DNA of 64,000 nucleotides from positions 3,382,001-3,446,000 of the forward strand of contig NC_091940.1 in NCBI RefSeq assembly GCF_041260155.1, written 5' to 3'. Below are positions 12,420 through 25,200 of the stretch, piece after piece. The translations under genes and the position numbers were made by a program. How positions within the stretch are numbered: the first letter of the stretch is position 1; each line of letters starts with the position of its first letter. This DNA comes from Ptychodera flava. Lineage: Eukaryota > Hemichordata > Enteropneusta > Ptychoderidae. The notes below the pieces were generated by a model. The model had not been told where the DNA came from, made no database searches, and worked only from the letters and a program-made list of their open reading frames with translations.

Positions 12420-13500
12420 ACTAACACAGTGTGGTATGGTACATTTCAGATGAAAGAACAACATGTCCAAAACTGAACACCATCAAATGGATATTAAAAT
12501 CCAAGTAAATTGAATTGAAGTACACATACAACTCTGACTGTCTTTCACAACGAAAAACACTATAACCCTTGATATGAAAAAACTCCTTACTACAAGTCAA
12601 CCAGGTTTCTTGTAAACAAGTCACATCAAACTCTTTAATATATTAAATCTAAAAACTCGTCCACAAAGACATTTTTATTGGTAAGACCATGCACATTCCA
12701 AGAACAGATAGTGATATTACTTTGACAAGAAACTGAGGTTTTATCTTGACATATTTTAAGCTTTGGAAAATACTTGCCAGCAAATTTACACATTAAAATG
12801 GTAAAAAATGTCTGAAAGACAGTGATTTTTGCAAATTAAGATCAAGTACACTCTACACCATAAACTAAGAGAATAATGTCCATTGTTCAATGAATGGATA
12901 AATGAATTAAAGGGGAAAAAGACATTTTATACTTGACTAACTTTAAGTAAATAGGCAACCCCTCGATTTAGAACAGGTCATATGAACTGCTTCATTATAA
13001 CTTTCAATTTTGGCATTTATACCAGAAATGCGTTCATCCAATCTCGGTAGAACACTTGATACAGCAACAAATGCTTTCGGGAATTTATTGAACACTTTGT
13101 TCAATAGAGTATCAAAACTGGTGTTACATGATTTGACATCTGAGTCATTTATAAGGTCAAATTTTTATACCAACATGAATAATAACTGCACTGTCCTTAC
13201 ATCATCACAATTCTCTACATCATCTACAAATACGTGAGCATCAGCCAAGGTTGTAGCCCTGCGTACAGGTCTGTGTGTTCCCGGCATTATACGGCCTGTA
13301 GTGGAGGCCGTACAACGCCGGGAACACACAAACCTGTATGCAGGGCTACCAAGGTTGGAGTAAACACCTTCTTAGCAAGTCTATAAGGATACATCTTAGT
13401 TGGAGACAGAACTGTAAGAATGGGTAACAGTCTCAGTGCTAGTAGGCTGCCTTTCGTTTTTTTAAAGATAAATGTATACCAGCATTCAGTTAAAGTCAAA
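12420..13500 (-). mobile_element. decayed LINE: SGNH-type ORF1 then APE endonuclease start
   Basis: Read on the minus strand, the first part (about 13500-12960) resembles the SGNH/esterase-like ORF1 domain of CR1/L2-type non-LTR retrotransposons: KMYPYRLAKKVFTPTL, VIIHVG (13171-13187), then SSVLPRLDERI (about 13025-13062). It is followed in the expected order by the start of an APE-type endonuclease: CSWNVHGLT (about 12690-12715) and CLQETWLTCSKEFF..GYSVFRCERQ (about 12540-12624). Stops and frameshifts break both parts and no reverse transcriptase follows, so this is a dead, 3'-truncated copy. A MITE sits inside ORF1. Family membership is inferred from motif text and domain order. Confidence 0.7.
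13254..13349. mobile_element. 96-bp MITE nested in the LINE, 8-bp target duplication
   Basis: Near-perfect inverted arms (TAGCCCTGCGTACAGG and CCTGTATGCAGGGCTAC, with TGTGTGTTCCCGGC / GCCGGGAACACACA further in) surround a short loop. CAAGGTTG occurs directly on both sides (13246-13253 and 13350-13357). Removing the insert and one copy of the duplication restores an uninterrupted minus-strand reading frame across the site, which supports insertion into the LINE. Confidence 0.85.
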
Positions 13501-13780
13501 TCTACAAAATGCGAAAATGTCTACGTAAACGAAGAAAAGTGCAAAGTATTGTCTGTAAAAATAGCAATTCAACCTGAAAAGAGACAAAAAAATATACATC
13601 ATTATAGGAATGCTTTCAAGACGCATCCTTTACCTTCAAGTCTAACAAGGCTTCAAAACGTGGTCATAAAATCACCAACTTTATTAAACTTCTTATCAAT
13701 GATAATAAAAATTCAGCCATGAAGATGGATAGCACAACATAGGATTCGGTTTCTTGGCAAGACTTGAAAATTCTGCCCTC

Positions 13781-13951
13781 TATGTCCGAAGTAGAAATAT
13801 CACCCACGATGCAGTTCGTCATTCACCACAACATGGCGTTTTCTCTCAGCTGAAGGCGTACGCCCATTACACACCAACGCCGCGTCTCTCGTAGATTTTC
13901 CTCGATATTCCAGTTGTGTGATAACACGAAAACTCGTTTCTTAATTTGAAG
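13781..13951 (+). promoter_or_regulatory. probable AKTIP promoter and non-coding first exon
   Basis: CpG-rich sequence rises here from an AT-rich background and continues to about 14180. A consensus donor (TTGAAG|GTGAGT) follows at 13952, while an acceptor (TTTCAG) opens the first coding exon at 19237, so a spliced 5' UTR is plausible. The transcription start is not defined. The link to AKTIP is inferred from position and splice signals. Confidence 0.45.
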
Positions 13952-15223
13952 GTGAGTGAAATATTACGGCTTTGTGCATGTTCTCAGCCGTTATCCCTAT
14001 TTCGCCAAAGTGATCTTTGTAAATTCAGGATGTTGTCCCAGGTCAGGCGACCTGTTGCAGTTGCGAACTCGTACGTATTCAGTTTTGCCGGCTAGAAACG
14101 TAAACACTGCGAAGTTGGCTATATTGAATGGTATCGGGCCGGAAAGATCTTGTCAGTTCCCGTTCTGTGCGGTTTTTACGCCATCACATACTAGTATTTG
14201 GTCACAGAATAATTGAATTGACAGCGCTCAAGGTTTAATATTTTACCAGGGTGATTTTCATGATGTCAGATACGGATGTAACTCAAATTTCGTGCATGTG
14301 CCAACTTGGTTTTAACTGGAGGTGGAGAGAGACTAATACAGTTGGTTATGTTGCGTAATTCCCCCAGGGGCTGTTGTCTACTTATATGTTTTAGGTTTCA
14401 GTGTCTGTAGTATACCGCCATAGCATTGTCAAGAAGGAAGGCGTTACATTTAGTATCTTTTCTCGGACAAACAGTTAGGCTATACATCATCAGTGTACGT
14501 AGTTGTTGAATGCAATCATTGGCATAGAGTTGAATGCTCACTAGTATTCCCATGCACAGCCACTCCACAAATACTGTGGAGTGTTTGTGTTCCATGGGTC
14601 TACCAATGTGCACCCATTATGATCTTTTGCCGTTAGATTTACATTAAATACATTTGTCACATTACCAGTTGATGATGGAGGCAGTTCTACCTCTCTCCCA
14701 AACATTCACTAGTCTGGCCTCCTATTTCACATCATAGATATGTTTCGTCACGAGATGGTGAGCAACGACTGACCTCTGTTAACAAAGTTCAGATGATTAT
14801 GAATTCATCATTTGTGTTTATGTTTACAAAAATGATGAAGACTTTTAAGAAATTAATCCTTCAGGTTAGTTTGTGTCTCAAAGGCCAATCTCTGTGCTGC
14901 GACTGCTTTTAACAAAACTTGATGATGGGATATCTAACATTCATCATGACTGAGCCATGTCTGTCAGTTCAGTTCATTTCATTTCATCTGAGCCATGTCT
15001 GTCAGTCTCTACCGATAGTCAACCTTTCTCTTTGATAGAGAGGATTATATGAGAGTTTGATGGTGCCAACATCAATGCAGATATAAATGTTGTCAGAATC
15101 AAGGCAATGTAATCATCATGGGCTGTATACTGCATAGTACTGTATGGAACAGCATCAAATGAAGCCATAGTTATATCAGAAAATTAGTAACTCTCATTTG
15201 CACAGTTCTTGGAAACTGTACTT

Positions 15224-15266
15224 ATAAATGGTCATTGATGAGTAATATTCATCAATGACCATTTAT
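15224..15266. repeat. 43-bp palindrome
   Basis: ATAAATGGTCATTGATGA and its exact reverse complement TCATCAATGACCATTTAT flank GTAATAT. Otherwise 14.2-17.8 kb shows no supported gene; it is probably the 5' UTR intron of AKTIP. Confidence 0.9.
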
Positions 15267-17829
15267 TGATAGATGAAATTAAATTTGAAAAAGATGAGTT
15301 AAAAAATTCTTAAGCCTTTCACCACAGCAACATGTCAGTGTCTCTTGAATGGCATGAAGTATGATCAACGTGATCTACAGCAAACAAAACTACACAGCAG
15401 CTTTCACTTTTGTTTGCAGTGACTTTTTTTGATTGTGAGATTTTCTCAACCAGTTGTCATGTTGACATAAATAAAATAACATCTGCAAGTGATATTTGCA
15501 GAATGTATTATAGTCATGAACCGTATTGAGTGCAGTATCTTTATGAAATGCATCTTGCAGATACGGTATTGATAATAACAATGTGTTCCCCTACCAAAGT
15601 CTGAAGCCATCCGTGATCATAGCAGTAGTATTATGAAAGAAAATTTTGTCCAGTGAATCCTGGTACTTGAAAATCCTCAGATTATGTGATGACAATAATG
15701 TGATGTAGTGAAAAAACAACGAGAATCTGATTGTACATTGATCAGGTCACAATCTGAATTCTCTTGCAAAGTTGACATTTTTTGATTGTTTTTTCCAGGT
15801 CTGTCATGATAAAATATTCTTTAAAGAGACATAACATTAACATCAACAAACCATGACCTACTTTGTAAAGACACAGTACAATGGTCAAGTTTTATTGTAT
15901 TGATTGTTTGAACTTATCAAGGATCTCATAGAAAGTAGAGGATGTGCATTTGTATGAAGGTTCTACTGTGCCATTACAAAGATCAATTTTATTGCTGTTC
16001 ATCTCCAACAACTGATGATGAACTTTGAGTGAATCAACCTTTCATTGCAAGAGGTCACTTTTGTTAGTAGATTGCTTCCAAGGACAACCTGCACCAAGGT
16101 CAGAATCTACTCTCTGATGAAAGGCTGACAATTTTGGTTTTTCAAATCCTCAGAGAATTGATGCATCATTGTCAGTAAACATGTATGTGTTCTTGTATTG
16201 AATTACTTGTAGTGTGACAACAATGACAGGTAGAATACTAAGGATTCAAACATGGCCTGACTACTGTCTTTGCAGTCTTTTCCCAAGATATTTGTGAGAA
16301 GTGGCTCATCTCGAAGAGCGCTCAGTAGTGTTTCTTGTCCGTTTAATTTCATGACATAATAGTTTCTTGGCTGCCTACTCATCATATCGCAATGCAATTC
16401 ATTGAAAATAGGAGTTTGGCGATGAGATCAACCCCTTGATGAACCATAGTGATACTAAATTTCATGATACTGCAAACAAATGGACACCCCAACTGACAAC
16501 TTTACATATGATGTTATGTTGTACAATTTTGTACAACTCAGCAACCAGGACTGACAACATGTTAGTGGTTGTATGGTGTGCCTTACCATTGAAGTGTCTT
16601 CAGTTGAAGCTGAGAGATATTTCTGTCAGCTCAATTTCCATGATGACTGACAGCAGATATAGATAAAAAACTTCAATATTCATGGAGAAGTAAATTGATG
16701 ATAGTCTGAATAGAAGACCAGTCTTTGCAAGATTATATTTGCTTTTAACTATTCCTAACTGACAGTTTAGAATAGGAACATTCTGCTTTGATGAGTAACA
16801 TTTGATCTCAGCTCAAAGGCAAAACTGAACTTAGCAAGGGTTTTCCTCCTATATTATGAAGTATATAAAAGAACAACAGTGTTTCACCTATAATCTTTTA
16901 TGCATGACATTGAAATAATATTAACCCACTCATACCAAATGTAATTCTTGGAATATTCATTAACTGTACACAAGCAGTGACCCATGGATAACTGTGTAAA
17001 ATGAACATTTCTGGTCACAAAGTCATTAAATGGTTTTCATTCTGATCATAAGGCTTTGCATATAGATTTCAATGATAAATAGAACAAAACAGAATTGTAA
17101 TAGTATGCATGAGATTGAGAAATGAGAAATATTGTCATACCAACACAATGTATATTGTGCAACCAGAGACAAATTTGTTGCGTTGCATTGCCTATCTCGT
17201 TCATTGCATTTTTAGTTGTGTGATACATGTAGCTCAACTGTCAAGATTCTCAAAATATCCCTTGTATCAAACCATACAAACACAAATACATGTCTTTATA
17301 AATTGTAATCCAGCAAGCCCTTTTGGCTTCAGTGAGGAGCATTATAGCTAATAGTTATGCCATCGCATATTTGCTTTTTATCCAACTTGTCACCACTTCA
17401 CCTTTGCCATTTCAAAAAGGAGTCGTGTGTTACGCCAGCACTGAATACTTCAGCAGAATAATTCTTTTATAGTCAGTATTTAACTTGTTGTAGCCTGCCA
17501 TAGGATCATTGACACATATCTTAGCAATGTGTTCTCTTCATGGCTTGCAAATCAACCTGTAGGCCACATAAAAAGAATTGTTTCAGATAACCTGACCTAC
17601 CCCATTTAAAACCCTTGAACCCTATGTTTTTGGCATTTTCAAAAGTCACCCTTGATTTCGCGATATTTTACTGTTTTTGACAGGTCACACCCACATGAAA
17701 ACTAGACAAGTTGTCCACTGACCAACCTACCATGTTTCCTGATAGCATGTTAATGGAAACACACACAACTCTTTTATCACTTCATGACACATTGACATTG
17801 GAGGCTTGGTTTTGATCCTAGTGATATAA

Positions 17830-18608
17830 GGGCCGTTCACATTAGCCATAAAAGACTAGGCCCTTGTCCTAGCCAGGTTCGTGGCCGACCAAAAAACAGG
17901 TGTGAACGGTTTTGGCCGGCCACTGTCCGGACAATTTCTGTCCTAGTCGAGAGGGGTGGTTTTGTGGCCGACCCAGGTCTCTGGCCCGAGCAGTAAACAG
18001 CGTATGTGAACGCGTTTTGTCCGACTCAGGTCCCAGTTGACGCCCTGTGTAGTTGACACTAAGTATAGTCTTTGACCTATTCGGCAATTCAGTATCATTT
18101 TAGACATGGCGAGTCGGGGGCGAGTCGAGGAGTCAACTGGGCTACGGAAGAAATCAAGTGTCTTTTAGGCATTTGGAACGAAGATATGGTGAAAAATCTG
18201 ATGGACGGCACGTCGAGGGATCGAATCGCGTACAATATCATCTCACAGCATTTGTCAGAGCATATGGGTTTGATCGTAGCCCAGATCAATGCAAACGTAA
18301 GATGAAACATTTGAAGTCAGAATTCAAAAAAGTTTCTGATAATAATAGGACAAGCGGTCGGGGAAGAAAGACCTGTATGTTTTACGAAGAACTTAGCCAG
18401 ATTATGGGCAGCAGACCTGCAGTAAATCCCGCTGCAGGCTCGGTTGTGGACAGTTGCAGTTTAGGCTAGACGGTTAGTTAGACACTACCAAATGATCTAG
18501 GCTAGGACAGCGTTGAACGTAATGTGAACGCGGAACAAAAGATTAGCTTATCTTCTCACATTCTGCCGGATTAGTTCTGGCCGGCCCTGGGCCTAGATGT
18601 GAACCCCA
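17830..18608 (+). mobile_element. PIF/Harbinger-like element with Myb gene but no transposase
   Basis: The ends are inverted and similar (GGGCCGTTCACATTAG on the left; the right end reversed reads TGGGGTTCACATCTAG). They are flanked by TAA on both sides (17827-17829 and 18609-18611), matching the 3-bp TWA duplication known for PIF/Harbinger. Subterminal GTGTGAACGG / TATGTGAACGCG motifs repeat inside. The only coding content is a Myb/SANT-like protein; autonomous Harbingers encode such a protein beside a DDE transposase, which is absent in the 779 bp. It lies upstream of the AKTIP start codon in the probable 5' UTR intron. Confidence 0.75.
18106..18468 (+). pseudogene. Myb/SANT-like DNA-binding protein of the Harbinger element, frameshifted
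   Basis: One frame reads NWATEEIKCLLGIWNEDMV..DGTSRDRIAYNIISQHLSEHMG. The next frame continues FDRSPDQCKRKMKHLKSEFKKV then SGRGRKTCMFYEELSQIMGSRPA. Together they match the trihelix-like Myb/SANT domain of Harbinger accessory proteins and MSANTD-type host genes: W-x-x-E-E-x-x-x-L-L-x-I-W, then Q-C-x-x-K-x-K-x-L-K, then GRGRK-x-x-x-F-x-x-x-L. The frame changes at about 18268, consistent with a one-base loss. The ATG at 18106 is in another frame from the first block, so a second indel is likely near the G-run at 18116. It is non-functional as it stands. Confidence 0.75.
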
Positions 18609-19286
18609 TAATAAATATGAACATATTAACCTGTTGATTCTTAAGTGTACAAACCAGCTGACTTGTTCTGCATGTGAAACACATGTGACCCTAGTATGCC
18701 ATGAATTTCAGTTGTAATTTCCAAAGCGGTGCAAAGGTACATGAAACACACCTATTTGTTTAAAGGTCATTTCATAGTGATATCAACATTTTTCCCCAAC
18801 TATGTATAGATGTTATGTAAGTTACAGCAAGTTGTAGCTTTGTCATCTCAGTGATGTTGTACCGGTACTGTAGAGTGTAATGCTGAGTAGCTGAAGTCTA
18901 GCTGTAGGTAAAGAACTTTGTCAAACGTCATTTGCTTTATGACTTCTGAGGTCTTACAATATTGACAAAGTTAATACTCAAGAAAGAATCTGTCATATTG
19001 CATTTCAAATCAGACACAATATGTGGCACATACATGTAGTATCCATGGCTATAAATAGTCGGTAGTAATTCCCACACCGGCAATGCTGGTAAGATGACTC
19101 AAAATCATAATTAACGTACATGTACATGTATAAGTGATAATGACTGTACATTATACAGAATGCAATTAAAGTAGCCAATGTCGCATTGCTTATTTTCATC
19201 CATATATATGTTTGTTTTTTTAATTCTGAATTTCAGATTGTCATAGGTGGATTTATCAATGAGGTAATAGTGGCAGAAAGTCCACC

Positions 19287-22200
19287 ATGTCTTCAACGTC
19301 TGGTAGAAAAGTAAGTCTCCCCTCTCTTTTCCTTGCACACCAATATTATCTATCATAAATTTTGTACCGCATCATTTTTGATAACCAGTTTTTAAAGGAA
19401 CAATCAGTGTAATGTTCACACACTGGATTACATATGAATCTTATACCAATCCATTACATGCATATGAAATAGCAATTCATTCTCCTTATGACAAACTGTG
19501 ATTTTGTTCATGTATATGAACTTGAGAGACGGAGCTGAACAGATTACATGAGCAGTCAGATTGTATCATCAGTTCTTGCATCCCTACATGCATTCGACAA
19601 AGTATGTCTGTTACACAAGTGTATGTAGACACTTTCAAGACATAATATTTTATTACAGTATAAATGAGCACAAGCTAAATTTAACCCACCATGGGCTTGT
19701 ATAGTTAATTAGAGGTTTGTGTTCCAATGAATCCAGACAATGGGAATTGTTAAGGTTCACTAATTAGTGTAAGTAAGAGTAATTGAATGCTTAGTAAGAT
19801 GGTTATCATTTGTCCTTGTAATTCTGCTGATACAAGCTACATGTACATGTATGGTAGTACAGCAAAGGACAGTTACATATTCATACAAGCTACATGTATT
19901 GTAGTACAGCAAAGGACAGTTACATATTCTTACAAGCTACATGTATGGTAGTACAGCAAAGGACAGTTACATATTCTTACAAGCTACATGTATGGTAGTA
20001 CAGCAAAGGACAGTTACATATTCTTACATTCTGGAATCAATAGTAAATTGAAAAGTATAAGAAAGGAAAGCAATGTTTGCAATCAAGTGCTTTGGTGTGA
20101 GAAAACTGTGTCTATGTCTATGTGTCTTGAGAAATTCTGGTACTAGCCCATAATGTGTCATCTATGTACACATCAACAAGATACTAGTGAAATGTCACAA
20201 AGCAATATGCAGGGTTAGTAAATGGTTTTTGGTTCCAGACACTGGGATTAGGTCTCATGTCCAGTACCAGGGGTTGTACTGATATTGTCATGCAATGGGT
20301 TAATAACCGGTAACTCTCGGTAGGGCCCTACCGAGAAAAATCGATGAAAATGGGCGGAGCAAAACATAACTAATATGGTTTCTTTGTGAACAAAAAGTAG
20401 CAAATTAAAACAGCTGGTTGAACACCTCCAAAATAGAACGTGCACGCCACATACTGTAAACATTGACTGCACGGTGACTTTACGTATACTATTTCACCCA
20501 ATTTTACGGTTTACTTTCCATACGTTACATCCACTCATTTCCCCAATAGGTTTTTCTTGAACATAGACTTTTTCGAAGTCTTACTGGAGCAGAGGTTCGG
20601 CGCGGCGTCGCCTCGGATTTGTACAAATCGTGATGACGTTGCCAGGCGATCGATCGACACTCCTTAGTTCTCATGCGTCATGGTATACGTTTCTCGTCCG
20701 AAAACGAAGCGTTTGTCATTGTATTCAGCGCCTTTTTGAATGATTCAACATAATGCATATCATGACAGTGGCAATAGCTATCCGCATCTTTGTATACGGG
20801 TAAACGATGCAGAAATCGTAGAAAATGTAGTTTTCTGCCACGGGATCTATTATCGGGGTTTTCCTCGGCTCAGTCATAGTATATAAGTGTACATCACTCT
20901 TGCAGGGAGTCTTGATTGAAGATAATAATGAAGCACCGTTTTGTCCAAACGCCGTCCTAGAAATGCCGCATTTCAGGAAAGAACGGAAAAAATCAAAACA
21001 GTTCTGAAAGAACAGCAAATTCGCCTACTAGATGTCCAAATTTATCGAGTGTGGTTATTTCAATGGACGACGGACATTTACCACAATGCTCAACGGCCAA
21101 GTCGTCTACCAAATTTTGTAGAGCTTTTGTCTTACAAACAATCCTTTCCTCGTTCGACCTTAGTTCAGCGAGGCAGGGCTGTGTCTCCATTATAAAACGT
21201 AGTTTTCCACAGTTCTTGGATGGTAGTTGTAGTTTCCTTTTCAAAACTTTCGTTGTCTCATGAACTCGGCGCTGTCGGATGGGAGGGTACCGACGACTAT
21301 TCCCCGGCTTCGATTACAAGTTTTATGGTGACCGAAATGAAATGTGGTGTCGATTTGTTGTCTTATGATTATTTCAAAAAGCTTCTGAAAAATACTTATT
21401 TTAGAAATCAAACCTGTTAATATTTAATCACCAAAATAAAATCAGAATAAAGTGATTTCATAAATTCTCCGAGCATTCGTTTCAATGTTCATCCCTCCTT
21501 ATAAAATGGTGAGTTCTAGTATTTCGCTACTTTGAACGATCCCGCCAAAATCGAGTGCACTGCACTTCTACACTCTCCACGCAGTCGCGATACTATTCAT
21601 TACAAACGCGTGGTAGTCAGAGTCAGACTGCTAATCACACTATGTCAGCTGGCTTTATGAAGATAGCGGTCACTGATGAGCACTAGAGGTAGCCACGGGA
21701 ATTTTCTTTGCCAGGAATGAATTGGAGCTAACTGTGATGGGGATCGAGCGCGGACATTTGAGTGCAACTTATGGGACTGATTAGTACGGTGACCTCAGCT
21801 GCCGCCGGCGACGTTTGTCAACTCGACGTGTGATCACTGAGATCAGTATAAGTGACCCAGCACAGTGACGACCGAATATGCCGAAGGCGATTGCAGGCGT
21901 CAAAAAAATCCCGGTTTTGTCAGCACATTGGAGGCTACTTGTCTTTTGAATTTTGACTTTGTTCGCTTTGTGTTGCATAGGCATGCACGGCTTTAGATCG
22001 GGAAAAAAAATGTATATCACTTTGGAAACAGCTATAAAGAAGCGATAGTTACGCATATCGCATTGCGATGATTGCGCTTTCAACAGTACGTTGACTAGAG
22101 GGTAAAACTTGACATTTGAAAAGAAGATAGAAGATATACAGACAGTGTAGACAAAGTGAAAGATCATGCCAGAATTTGTGCTGGTACTTGTCCGTGGTCT

Positions 22201-25200
22201 CAACCCGAACATACCAGACGTACTTTATGCCGGGCATGAATGACAGTATAGGCCTTCCTGTCTGTAAAATGTACGGCTCAGGTAGGCCAACACAAATGAA
22301 AACGGTCCTTTCAGGACCAACAAATTTTCCAAAAAGAGAACTACCGAATCAAATGTGTTTGCATGTATTTGTTATACACAGTGTGTGTGCGTTTGTATCT
22401 TCGGTACGCTCCGAGTATTTGGTGTTTTTCCCCGCCTTGAACAATCAACGCTACGTACGGAAAAAGTAAACAACGTATCGCTAATGACTCATTTGCAATT
22501 TGCATATCATGTCAATCATGCAGATTCAAACTGAACATCGAACGTTATACCGGCGATATTACCGGCAAATATTTTATCCTTTTTCTGGTTCCAGACGTCA
22601 TTTCAAATTTAATTTCGTCAGAAACCAAGTATATTGTGCCCCAAATACTTATACACATATCCCTCAATTTCCAAGAAAAAAATTAATCGTTAGATTTCTT
22701 AATTAACGGTTTTTATGGACGGCGTCCAGAGCGTACCGAGTACGTTTGAATATCCCACCATTATGACCACTCTCGTAGGTTCTCGCGCTTTTATACGGGA
22801 GTTGGGGCTTTAATAACACATTAATATCAGGTGAGCAAAATCAATATTTTCAAAGTCAGGTCCATACATTTAATGAAAAAATGTGCTTATTTCATACCAA
22901 GTTGCAAATCATACACATGTAAATGGTGTACATGCATACCAAGAAGTACTTGCAGTTTACCACCCGAGTCCAAGTTCCTCAAAGCTGTCAAGTGATGCAT
23001 TGAAAAACAGTTCCTGCAGTTTATGCAATTCAAGGACAACTGATTAACATTAAAATAACCCCAGTTTCTGTTTCCTGTATTCATCAAGCCATGGAAAAAC
23101 ACTGCTGATATCAGCTGTCATGCTACCCGGTACACACATTCTTCCAAATGGTTTTGAAAATGTGTCACTTCCCAGGGTAGAAAACTCTAGTATTTTGCCA
23201 AAGTATGAAAAAAGTTCCTTATGGAAATTCAAGCTCAAAGTTTAAGCCAAACCATTCCTTTCCTACACATATGCATGAACTGTATAATTTGACCAAAGTT
23301 TAGAGCCAAACCATTCTTTTCTTACACATATGCATGAACTGTATAATTTGACCAAAGTTTAGAGCCAAACCATTCTTACACATATGCATGAACTGTATAA
23401 TTTGACCAAAGTTTAGAGCCAAACCATTCTTTTCTTACACATATGCATGAACTGTATAATTTGACCAAAGTTTAGAATGAACAACATGTAATAGGTCAGA
23501 TTCATGTCAGTGCTTGATATGGGTTCAAACTAAATAAAGATTCTGGAGTTGCAGGTTTTGTTATAATACTGAACAATATTAAACATTCTACAGGTCATGT
23601 GCCTATAATATGAGTGTTACTTAAAGTTACAAGATTTCAAATGATTGATCCAACCAACAGTTAAATTTCCACTGCTTTGAATTTGAGAGATGCACACAAG
23701 TTTTACTGCTTGTTTGGTTTTATGACAGATACAACAGACATTTGACTGATGATAATTTGCTATTTGTCCATGGAAGTTGTGTTTGGAATGAAAACATCAC
23801 ATACAACAAACACATGTAGAGTTTTCGTAATATGGATTGAAGCATAAGCCAAATTTTATGCTCACAGTTGGACAGATTGTACAGTTAAATTAATTCAGTA
23901 GTAGCCACTTGTACTAATAGTGACTCAGTACAGTGCTAATGATTTATTGTCCCCACGGACACTGTCCAGGGGGGGGGGACTTATAGGTTTGGTCATGTCC
24001 GTCCGTTGCGTGCGTCCGTCTGTGCGTCCGTCCGTCCGTCCGTCCGTTCACGCAGATATCTCAGACATGCCCAGGTCAATTTCTTTCAAACTTTGCACAA
24101 GGATAGTACCCTACCCCATACAGATGCACGTCGATTTGTTTCACAATGCGATCAAATTTGGCCGTGTTAGAGGACTTTTTAGTTTTCATCTCCATAGACT
24201 CCTATGTATAAGGCAGTCTCCATAGACTCCCATGTATAAGGCAGTCCATAGACTCCCATGTATAAGGCAGTCCATAGACTCCCATGTATAAGGCAGTCCA
24301 TAGACTCCCATGTATAAGGCCAAGAAAAATGAAAATTTAGTTTCTCATCGTATTCATATTGCAAAAAGGATGCAGTGACAGAGTTTTTAGTCCCCATGGA
24401 TGAAGTCCAGGGGGCTTATAGATTGGGTCATGTCCGTCCGTGAGTCCATCCGTTCACGCAGATATCTCAGATATTTTGACAAAATGTCACGTGACCTTGG
24501 TGACCTTTGACCTCAAATATATATATTTGTCCATAACTCAGTAACCACAAGTGCTACACCCTTCATATATGGTATGATGGGACAGCTTATGATGCCACAT
24601 ATTGTACCTCATTAATTATGCACATATCTAATTTTGAGCAAGCCAATCGAGCTAGAGGTCTGATTTTTGGTATATAGGGATAACTTACCAATACAATTTT
24701 TTTGACAAAATGTCACGTGACCTCGGTGACCTTTGACCTCAAATATACATATTTGTCCATAACTCAGTAACCACACCCTTCATGTATGGTATGATGGGAC
24801 ACTTTATGACGCCAAATATTGTACCTCAATAATTATGTGCATATCTAATTTTGAGCGAGCCAATAGAGCTAGAGGTCTGATTTTTGGTATATAGGGATAA
24901 CTTAGCAATACAAATTTTTTGACAAAATGTCACATGACCTTGGTGACCTTTGACCTCAAATATACATATTTGTCCATAGCTCAGTAACCACAAGTGCTAC
25001 ACCCTTCATGTATGGTATGATGGGACAGCTTATGACGCCACATATTGTACCTCATTAATTATGCACATATCTACAGTGTTCTCCACGAGGGGTTTTTGAC
25101 GGGCGGTGCGCCCGGCTTCTTTTTGTCGCCGCCCACCTTTAATCTCGCCCGCCCACCTTTTATCTCGCCCGCCCACCTTTGTTTTCTGTAGCCTAAACTG

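Larger units (their letters stand above)
7764..12420. other. intergenic stretch without recognisable genes
   Basis: No supported coding region. It holds a 49-bp duplication (8704-8752 and 8767-8815, ACTCCCTAGCTCAGATTAAA), a doubled 'ATAAATGCCCTAGGGCA' motif (9254-9299) and the palindromes annotated separately. The 82-codon open stretch at 8466-8714 has an open counterpart on the other strand and resembles nothing I know. Confidence 0.6.

Noticed and set aside
21781..22212. 143-codon minus-strand open frame ending in [15 protein letters not shown], considered as a histone or basic protein because of the nearby stem-loop
   Set aside because: No histone fold motif is present in any of the frames I read, and the composition is not consistent along its length.
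23229..23476. Regular repeats considered as a CRISPR array
   Set aside because: The units are contiguous tandem copies without unique spacers, and the genome is clearly animal.
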